Of a DNA stretch of 6,492 nt, positions 1 through 5,568 are shown one piece after another; within the stretch, counting starts at the first letter, position 1; each line of letters starts with the position of its first letter. A program made the translations under genes and the position numbers. The notes under the pieces are model-generated. The model saw nothing but the letters and a program-made list of their open reading frames with translations. It was not told the DNA's origin and searched no databases. This stretch comes from an uncultured Gammaproteobacteria bacterium (GTDB lineage: Bacteria > Pseudomonadota > Gammaproteobacteria > Pseudomonadales > UBA5518), in NCBI GenBank assembly GCA_903921135.1, contig CAIXOY010000352.1, positions 1-6,492 of the forward strand. Direction: 5' to 3'.

Positions 1-14
1 CCCCAAGGGCTGCG

Positions 15-39
15 GTCGGGGGCATGGCCCCCTCCCACA
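15..39 (-). repeat. REP-like hairpin downstream of the permease gene
   Basis: Bases 18-23 and 27-32 form a perfect 6-bp inverted repeat (GGGGGC / GCCCCC) around a 3-base ATG loop, beginning 11 bases past the stop codon of the minus-strand permease gene. Read on the minus strand, the stem follows the head GTGGGAG (32-38). This head-plus-stem layout resembles the GTGGGAG-headed REP elements common between genes in Pseudomonas and relatives; that link is from memory of the family, not from a search. No T-run follows the stem on the minus strand, so it is not a textbook intrinsic terminator, although it could still protect the transcript 3' end. Only one copy is visible, so its repetitive nature is inferred. 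Confidence 0.45.
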
Positions 40-43
40 CGCG

Positions 44-937
44 TCAGGCTGCGCCGCTGTCCGGCCGCAGATCCACGGCACTGCCCGATCGCGATTCATC
101 CCACATCACGTAGAGCCCGGCCACGATCACGATCAACGCGCCGTTCAGCACGTGTGCGGCCGGGTCGAGATCGAAGATCACCCAGTCCATCCCGATGGCC
201 CACACGATGGCCGAGTACTCGAAAGGCACGATGGCAGCAGCGCGAGCTGCCCTGAACGCCGCCGTGAAGCAGTACTGCCCCAACGCGCCAGTCAGACCGC
301 AGAACGCGATCAGCCCCCAGTCGGCAGCGTCTATGGACCGCCACTCGGGAACAGCAAAGGCCGTGGTCACCAGGCCGACAAACACGAGATGCCAGAACAC
401 GATCGCCGCGGTGGAATCCACCTTGCCGATGAAGCGCACCGCGATCACCGTGAAGGCATAACACACCGTGCTGAAAAGCACGGCAGCCGCGCCCATCAGG
501 TTCACGTCGCCGGAGGGATCGAGCGCCACCAGCACGCCCACGAACCCCACCGCGATCGCCAACCAGCGCCGCAGCGGCACACGCTCGCGCAGGAAGGGCA
601 CCGAGAGCGCCGCCACCAGCAAGGGCGCGCTCATGTAGGTCGCGTAGGTGACGCTGAGAGACTGCACCGACAGCGCGTAGATGTAGCCCCAGATCGTGCC
701 TACACCGAGCGCCCCGCGCACGAGGTAGGGACGGGCATCGGCGATGCGCAACTCCCGCGCGCGCCCGAGCAACAGCAGCGGCAGCAGGATGAAAGGCACC
801 GATGCCCAGCAGCGCAGGCTCACCACCTGTATCGCGGAGTAACTCTCGGTCAGATGCTTGAGGCCGGCATCGAGGAACGCAAAAAACGCCACCCCCGCGA
901 GCATGATGCCGATGGCCTTCAGATTGTTCTCACGCAT
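44..937 (-). CDS. DMT-superfamily (EamA) permease
   Basis: This 297-residue inner-membrane protein is predicted to move a small metabolite; the substrate is unknown. It shows the usual ten hydrophobic segments of two EamA repeats. The first repeat covers about residues 7-139, with helices near 7-25, 35-57, 71-92, 96-115 and 124-140. The second covers about 147-279, with helices near 147-170, 177-195, 206-228, 233-253 and 261-279. The PFEYSAIVWA stretch at 238-247 is typical of the ninth helix in this family. The start at 937 is preferred because helix 1 begins six residues later, as is usual, and a weak GGA lies 6 bases upstream. An upstream ATG at 1060 would add 41 residues that are basic and not membrane-like. 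The gene diverges from the methylamine-type operon, so it may serve the same pathway, but EamA proteins carry many substrates and this is inference. Confidence 0.9.
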   Translation of the reverse strand: MRENNLKAIGIMLAGVAFFAFLDAGLKHLTESYSAIQVVSLRCWASVPFILLPLLLLGRARELRIADARPYLVRGALGVGTIWGYIYALSVQSLSVTYATYMSAPLLVAALSVPFLRERVPLRRWLAIAVGFVGVLVALDPSGDVNLMGAAAVLFSTVCYAFTVIAVRFIGKVDSTAAIVFWHLVFVGLVTTAFAVPEWRSIDAADWGLIAFCGLTGALGQYCFTAAFRAARAAAIVPFEYSAIVWAIGMDWVIFDLDPAAHVLNGALIVIVAGLYVMWDESRSGSAVDLRPDSGAA

Positions 938-1119
938 GCTCTGTCCACGGGCCCGGCGGGTTGCGGCGCATTCTGACACCAAGCCGTGCCGAGCCGCGAC
1001 CCGATGAGACCCCTGCGGGGGATGTCGCAGAAGCTCAACAAATCGTCGTGATGGCGTCATGGCCCGATGCGATCCCGTGCCATCATGCGGTTATCCAAGG
1101 ACACCGGAGTGCGGCATCG
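938..1119. promoter_or_regulatory. Divergent intergenic region, permease / regulator
   Basis: About 180 bases separate the two divergent starts and must hold the promoters of both transcription units if the chosen starts are right. I could not find a convincing -35/-10 pair on either strand. A short inverted repeat, CCCC-TGC-GGGG, lies at 1010-1020. Such GC-rich repeats arise easily by chance here, so I do not call it an operator. GC at third positions of the regulator frame is low from 961 to about 1105 and becomes high after that, which supports this stretch being mostly non-coding. AraC/GlxA regulators often bind next to their own gene, so this is the expected operator region. Confidence 0.4.
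1106..1109 (+). promoter_or_regulatory. Candidate ribosome binding site for the regulator
   Basis: GGAG lies 10 bases upstream of an in-frame GTG at 1120. It is the only Shine-Dalgarno-like match I see near any candidate start of the regulator. The ATG at 1051 and the TTG at 961 have none that is convincing. The spacing is a little long, so this is moderate evidence only. Confidence 0.4.
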
Positions 1120-2178
1120 GTGACACCCCCGGGCAGGACTGCGCAGCCCCGTAGCGCTCGCGCGCGCCAGGACGCCACTGTCGCGTCCGGGGACGCCGCG
1201 CAGCCCACGCGCAGCCTCGGTTTCCTGCTGCTGCCGCAGTTCTCGATGATGGCTTTTTCCGCAGCGCTGGAGCCCTTGCGTGCCGCCAATCGCGTGTCGG
1301 GAAAGACGCTTTATGCCTGGAGCCTCTGCTCTGCCGACGGCAACGCGGTTTCCGCCAGCAACGGCATCAGCGTGCGCGTGCAGGGCCCGCTTGCCGCACT
1401 GGAACGGCCGGACATGCTGCTGGTCTGCGTGGGCCTGGACGCACTGCAACTCACGCTCGCGCATCCACGCCTGAAAGGGCAGTTGCGGCAACTCGCCTCG
1501 CACGGCTGCACGGTGGGCGGGGTGAGCGGCGGCAGCTTTCCACTGGCCGAGGCGGGCCTGCTCGACGGTCGCCGTTGCACGGTGCACTGGGAGTACGCCG
1601 AGCTCTTCGCGCGGCGCTACCCGCGCGCTCGATTGCTGCCCGATCTCTTCGTGGTCGACGAGGGTGTGTTCACCTGCTCGGGCGGCACGGCCGCACTCGA
1701 CCTGATGCTCCACTTCATCCGCGAGCACCACGGCGCGGATCTGGCCGCCGCCGTGGCCGAGCAATTCATCCATCCGCGCATCCGCGAACAGGACGATGGG
1801 CAGCGCATGGATTCCGGGCTGCGCTACCGCATCACGCATCCGCGGCTCGCCGATGCCGTGCGGCTGATCGCGTCGGCGCTGGACGAACCGCTGGGGCTCT
1901 CAGCAGTGGCCACGCGCGTCGGGCTCTCGACACGGCAGATCGAAAGACTGTTCGCGCAGCAACTGGGCACCACGCCGGGGCAGTTCCATCTGGGGCTCCG
2001 GCTCGCCCGCGGCCGGCAGTTGCTGCGCGAAACCGCAGCGCCGGTGCGTGCCATCGCGGAAGACTGCGGCTTCGATTCGGCATCGCATTTCTCCCAAGCC
2101 TACAAACGCCTGCACGGTTGCCGCCCCAGCGACGAACGACGCCGGCTCCACCCCGGCAAGAGGACCACTCCCTCATGA
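1120..2178 (+). CDS. GlxA-type AraC family transcriptional regulator
   Basis: This cytoplasmic DNA-binding regulator has a DJ-1/PfpI-like (class I glutamine amidotransferase-like) sensor domain and a C-terminal AraC DNA-binding domain. From a GTG start at 1120 it has 352 residues, a normal length for the family. The sensor domain spans roughly residues 32-197. At its nucleophile elbow it reads GGVSGGSF (133-140), with Ser136 where catalytic DJ-1/PfpI enzymes carry Cys, so it is probably a ligand sensor and not an enzyme. The AraC domain covers about 240-342, with helix-turn-helix motifs near 258-279 (LSAVATRVGLSTRQIERLF) and 308-329 (VRAIAEDCGFDSASHFSQAY). Relatives include GbdR, CdhR and SouR, which respond to glycine betaine/dimethylglycine, carnitine and sarcosine, in keeping with the downstream genes. 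The ATG at 1051 (375 residues) and TTG at 961 (405 residues) are alternative starts. The gene end overlaps the next start by four bases (ATGA). Confidence 0.88.
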   Translation: MTPPGRTAQPRSARARQDATVASGDAAQPTRSLGFLLLPQFSMMAFSAALEPLRAANRVSGKTLYAWSLCSADGNAVSASNGISVRVQGPLAALERPDMLLVCVGLDALQLTLAHPRLKGQLRQLASHGCTVGGVSGGSFPLAEAGLLDGRRCTVHWEYAELFARRYPRARLLPDLFVVDEGVFTCSGGTAALDLMLHFIREHHGADLAAAVAEQFIHPRIREQDDGQRMDSGLRYRITHPRLADAVRLIASALDEPLGLSAVATRVGLSTRQIERLFAQQLGTTPGQFHLGLRLARGRQLLRETAAPVRAIAEDCGFDSASHFSQAYKRLHGCRPSDERRRLHPGKRTTPS

Positions 2179-3977
2179 ACAGCACACGCTGCATTGCACT
2201 CTGCCTCGGCCTGCTGCCGGCCCTGTCCTGCCTCGCGGGGCCCGCGGCGGAGGTGTTGCCCGTAGCACGCATGATTGCCGGGCATTCCGCCACCGCACCG
2301 GTGCCGAATGCGGCTTTCGCGCCCGCCGCGGATGCGCAGAGTGCGCCCGCCTTCGAAGGAACGCTGCGGATCGCTCCGGCCGAACTCCTCGTCGCACCTG
2401 CGCTGGACAAACGCGTGGTCGACGGCCGCGACGCGCAAGCCTTCCCGGGCGTGAGTCTGCAGTTCCTCACGCTGGAAGACGGCACGCTGGTGCCGCTCGA
2501 GCGAGGCACGATGGTGACCGAAAGTTCCGCGGGCAAAACGCCAAGCTACTGGAATGTGATCCCGCAGTTCGGCCGTGTGTGGCGCGAGAAAGACGACGGT
2601 GGCTGGTCCCGCGCGGCCTTCCCGCTGATGCTGGTGAACGACACCGAGAACCACGCGCATCAGGGCCTTGCGACCTTCCTGTACCGCGGCGCCGAGGTGA
2701 GCGCAGTGCAACTGCAGTTCGTGCAGCAGAACGCGCCCTACCTGCTCAGCCCCTATTGCCAGTTCTGGGGCGCGACGCGCGCCGCCTTCACGAACACCGG
2801 AGTGCAAAACAGCCCAGCGCAACGCGAGGCGGCAAAGCAGGAACTCGCGGCCCGCCTGCCTGCACAGCCGCTCGCTTCGCTGCGCAAAACGCTGCCGGCA
2901 GGCACGCTGGACGGCTTGGGCGGCCCCGTGCTGCCGCAGTGGCAGGTAGCGCTGGGTTTGGTGCACAACGGCACGCTCTACTACGAGGGCGCCGACACGC
3001 CGCAGGGCGCCTACCCCTACCCGCTCGAGATGCGTTTCGGCGTGCGCTCGGTCACCAAGAGCGTGGGAACGCCGCTGTCGCTGCTGCGCCTGGCGCAGGT
3101 CTACGGGCCCTATGTGCTGGACCTGAAAATCGGCGACTACGTGCCGGGTCTCGACCCCAAGTGGAACCGCATCCGCTTCATCGATGCCGCCAACATGGCG
3201 AGCGGTTTCGGTGGCGTGGGCAGTTTCGTCACGCATCCGAACGACGACAATGAGGGCTACCTGCTCGCCGACTATGACGGCTGGTACACCGCGCCCTCGC
3301 ACGCGCAGAAGCTCGCGCACATCAACACGCATCTCAAGCCCTACCCCTGGGAACCCGGCACCGTGATGCGCTACCGCGATCAGGACTTCTATCTGCTCGG
3401 TGCTGCGGTGGACGCCTTCCTCAAATCCGTGCGCGGCCCGCAGGCTGACGCGTGGCACATGCTCGAAGAAGAGGTCTTCAGGCCCATCGGCATCGCCCAC
3501 GCGCCCATGGTGCGCACCCGTGAACCCGATGGACGCGAGGGACTCGCCTGGTTCAACGCGGGTTACTACCCCACGCTGGACGATCTGGCGAAGATCGCGC
3601 TGCTCATGGCAGACAAGGGCGAGCACGGCGGCAAGCAGATCCTGCACCGCGGCCTCACCGAAGACCTGCTCGCGGCACGCGGCGCGCTCGACAAGGACGG
3701 CGATGCGGCGCGCCCCACCGATCGCGCCCCCGGAGATCCGCCGCCCCGGCTCTACCGCATGGGCTACCACTACACCGCGGGGACGGGCAGCCGCTCGGGC
3801 CAGTTGCTGCAGCTGCCGACGATGTCGGGCTTCGGCGACAACGAGGTGATCATCTTCCCCGGCCGCACCATCGCCATCCGCGCCGCCAAGGCCGTGTCAT
3901 GGAAAGGCGGGCCGGTGGTTCACGGCGACGACCCGCTTGCCACGGCCCGCGCAGTCGATCGCCTCGCACCGCTCTGA
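2175..3977 (+). CDS. Exported class C beta-lactamase-like serine hydrolase
   Basis: This 600-residue protein is predicted to be exported and to hydrolyse an ester or amide; the substrate is unknown. Residues 1-21 look like a Sec signal peptide (MNSTR, then a hydrophobic core to CLAG). The Cys at 19 lacks a good lipobox, so a lipoprotein is less likely. Residues about 60-240 form a region I do not recognise, followed by a beta-lactamase/penicillin-binding-protein-like domain at about 250-590. The SxxK motif is S292-V-T-K295, with Ser292 the predicted nucleophile. The second motif appears as Y400-R-D402 instead of the usual YxN, and S551-G552 may replace the K/H-[ST]-G box. MASGFGG at 341-347 matches the family's usual TSG-type stretch. 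The ATG at 2175 has AGGA at 2161-2164 and overlaps the regulator stop, which implies translational coupling. Relatives include esterases, D-aminopeptidases and peptidases, so an antibiotic-resistance role should not be assumed. Confidence 0.85.
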   Translation: MNSTRCIALCLGLLPALSCLAGPAAEVLPVARMIAGHSATAPVPNAAFAPAADAQSAPAFEGTLRIAPAELLVAPALDKRVVDGRDAQAFPGVSLQFLTLEDGTLVPLERGTMVTESSAGKTPSYWNVIPQFGRVWREKDDGGWSRAAFPLMLVNDTENHAHQGLATFLYRGAEVSAVQLQFVQQNAPYLLSPYCQFWGATRAAFTNTGVQNSPAQREAAKQELAARLPAQPLASLRKTLPAGTLDGLGGPVLPQWQVALGLVHNGTLYYEGADTPQGAYPYPLEMRFGVRSVTKSVGTPLSLLRLAQVYGPYVLDLKIGDYVPGLDPKWNRIRFIDAANMASGFGGVGSFVTHPNDDNEGYLLADYDGWYTAPSHAQKLAHINTHLKPYPWEPGTVMRYRDQDFYLLGAAVDAFLKSVRGPQADAWHMLEEEVFRPIGIAHAPMVRTREPDGREGLAWFNAGYYPTLDDLAKIALLMADKGEHGGKQILHRGLTEDLLAARGALDKDGDAARPTDRAPGDPPPRLYRMGYHYTAGTGSRSGQLLQLPTMSGFGDNEVIIFPGRTIAIRAAKAVSWKGGPVVHGDDPLATARAVDRLAPL

Positions 3978-3987
3978 GAACATGCAC

Positions 3988-5526
3988 ATGAGCAACGACA
4001 GCCCACGCCGACGCGAACAGGCACGCCCCCGCCGGCAAGCGGGCGGCATTCCGCAACTGCCGTGGGCGGATCTGCGTCAGCCCTATGCGCCGATGGAGAT
4101 ACTCTCCGCCGATCAGGTCGAGGCGATCCATGTCGCATCGATCCGCATCCTGCGCGAGATCGGCATCGAACTGATGTCAGCGCCGGCGCGTGCGCTGCTG
4201 CGCGCGCTGGGCGCCGAGGTCGATGACAAGAGCGGCCTCGTGCGTATGGATGAAGAAGTGGTGAATCGCGCGCTCGCCACCACGCCACACTCCTTCACGC
4301 TGACACCGCGCAACCCCGCGCACCGCGTGACGCTCGGCGGCAACAGCCTCGTCTTCGGGCTGGTGGCAGGGCCACCCAACGTGCACGACTGCGAGCGCGG
4401 CCGCCGCGCCGGCAATTACCCCGACTACTGCGATTTCATCCGCCTCGCGCAGCACTTCAACGTGATCCACGTGATCGGCAACCAGGTCTGCGCGCCGGTG
4501 GAATTGCCCGCCAATTCGCGTCATCTGGACGCGTATCTCGCCAATCTGGTTTACACCGACCGCGCCTACCACTGCACCGCGATCGGCGCGGGCCGTGCCA
4601 TCGACGGCATCCGCATGATGGCGATTTCGCGCGGCATATCGATGGAGGAGATGGCACAGAGCCCGGGCGTGATCACGATCATCTCGGTGAACAGCCCGCG
4701 CCGCTTCGACGAGGCGATGGCCGAGGGCCTGATGGCCATGGCCACGCACGGACAGCCCGTGGTGATCACGCCCTTCACGCTGATGGGCGCGATGACGCCG
4801 GTGAGCCTTGCCGCAGCACTCGCGCAGCAGAATGCCGAAGCGCTCTTCGGCGTGGTGCTGGCGCAGGCCGTGCGCCCCGGCACACCGGTGATGTACGGCG
4901 CCTTCACCTCGAATGTGGACATGCGCAGCGGCGCACCCGCCTTCGGCACGCCCGAGAACGCCAAGGCGAACGTGGCGAGCGGGCAACTCGCACGCCGCTA
5001 CCGTCTGCCCTACCGCAGTTCCAACGCCAGCGCCTCGAACTGCGCCGATGCGCAGGGTGCCTGGGAGACGCAGATGTCGCTCTGGGGCGCGGTGCTGGGT
5101 GGCGCGAACCTCGTCTACCACGCGGCGGGTTGGCAGGAAGGCGGACTCACGGCCTCATACGAGAAACTCGTGATGGATGTCGAGATGCTGCAGATGATGG
5201 CGGAGTTCCTGAAGCCGATCGTGGTGGACGAAGCCGAACTCGGGCTGGACGCCATTGCGCGTGTGCCGAGCGGCGGGCACTTCTTCGGCGATGCGCACAC
5301 GCTCGCGCGCTACGAAACCGCCTTCTACCGCCCGCTGTTGTCGAACTGGCAGAACTTCGAGAACTGGCAGCTCGCAGGTGCGCAGGACGCCACCGCCCGC
5401 GCCACGCAGGTCTGGAAGCGCGCGCTCGCCGAGTACGAGCAGCCGCCGATGGACGCGGCGGTGCGCGAGGAACTCGAGGCCTACGTCGCCGCGCGGCGGG
5501 CCGCGATCGGCGATGGCGAGCCCTGA
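3988..5526 (+). CDS. MttB-family (trimethylamine methyltransferase-like) protein, non-pyrrolysine
   Basis: This 512-residue cytoplasmic protein belongs to the trimethylamine methyltransferase family (MttB, COG5598). Characterised members move a methyl group from a quaternary or tertiary amine to a corrinoid protein: MttB uses trimethylamine and contains pyrrolysine, whereas MtgB, MtpB and MtcB lack it and use glycine betaine, proline betaine and carnitine. The frame here is open throughout with no in-frame amber codon, so this is a non-pyrrolysine member. After a basic, probably disordered N-terminus (residues 5-20), the family fold runs from about 35 to 505. Recognisable stretches are the PGTPVMYGAFTSNVDMRSG region at 297-315, GTPENAKAN at 320-328 and NCADAQGAWE at 351-360. 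The ATG at 3988 is preferred over 3982 because GAGAA at 3976-3980 is 7 bases away from it. It follows the hydrolase stop by 10 bases and precedes an oxidative demethylase gene. No corrinoid protein is encoded in the window. Family assignment is firm; the substrate is unknown. Confidence 0.88.
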   Translation: MSNDSPRRREQARPRRQAGGIPQLPWADLRQPYAPMEILSADQVEAIHVASIRILREIGIELMSAPARALLRALGAEVDDKSGLVRMDEEVVNRALATTPHSFTLTPRNPAHRVTLGGNSLVFGLVAGPPNVHDCERGRRAGNYPDYCDFIRLAQHFNVIHVIGNQVCAPVELPANSRHLDAYLANLVYTDRAYHCTAIGAGRAIDGIRMMAISRGISMEEMAQSPGVITIISVNSPRRFDEAMAEGLMAMATHGQPVVITPFTLMGAMTPVSLAAALAQQNAEALFGVVLAQAVRPGTPVMYGAFTSNVDMRSGAPAFGTPENAKANVASGQLARRYRLPYRSSNASASNCADAQGAWETQMSLWGAVLGGANLVYHAAGWQEGGLTASYEKLVMDVEMLQMMAEFLKPIVVDEAELGLDAIARVPSGGHFFGDAHTLARYETAFYRPLLSNWQNFENWQLAGAQDATARATQVWKRALAEYEQPPMDAAVREELEAYVAARRAAIGDGEP

Positions 5527-5551
5527 ACGCAACACAACACGCAACGCTCAC

Positions 5552-5556
5552 AGGAG
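5552..5556 (+). promoter_or_regulatory. Ribosome binding site of the flavoprotein gene
   Basis: AGGAG lies 12 bases upstream of the ATG at 5569 in the 42-base gap after the MttB-family gene. A second purine-rich GAGAAA stretch (5560-5565) lies closer. The gap shows no hairpin or T-run, so read-through from the upstream gene is expected. Confidence 0.6.
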
Positions 5557-5568
5557 AACGAGAAATCC

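Noticed and set aside
18..32. The left-edge hairpin as a classic intrinsic terminator
   Set aside because: No T-run follows the stem on the minus strand; the REP-like reading explains the GTGGGAG head better.
152..976. A 274-codon plus-strand frame across the permease gene
   Set aside because: It lies antisense to ten well-formed membrane helices and gives a His/Arg/Gln-rich product typical of a shadow frame.
1183..1196. Perfect palindrome GCGTCC-GG-GGACGC considered as an operator
   Set aside because: It lies within the regulator's coding sequence for every candidate start, and such GC palindromes are expected by chance at this base composition.
1575..2174. Upstream extension of the serine hydrolase frame by 200 codons
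   Set aside because: It overlaps the regulator's conserved domains in another frame and is Arg/Ala-rich; a signal peptide begins exactly at the ATG at 2175, which also has an AGGA upstream.
2048..3253. A 401-codon plus-strand frame overlapping regulator and hydrolase
   Set aside because: It is extremely Arg/Ala-rich, shifts frame against two homologous genes, and has no domain.
2100..3770. A 556-codon open frame antisense to the serine hydrolase
   Set aside because: It mirrors the codon structure of a clearly homologous gene in GC-rich DNA, its protein is rich in His, Arg, Val and Gln with no recognisable domain, and it has no ribosome binding site I can see.
3937..3987. Upstream start for the MttB-family gene inside the hydrolase gene
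   Set aside because: It would overlap the hydrolase by 41 bases and adds residues with no family similarity that I recognise; the ATG at 3988 has the better spaced purine stretch.
4177..5121. A 314-codon open frame antisense to the MttB-family gene
   Set aside because: The plus-strand protein is a clear family member over the same bases; the antisense product is low-complexity His/Arg/Ala-rich.
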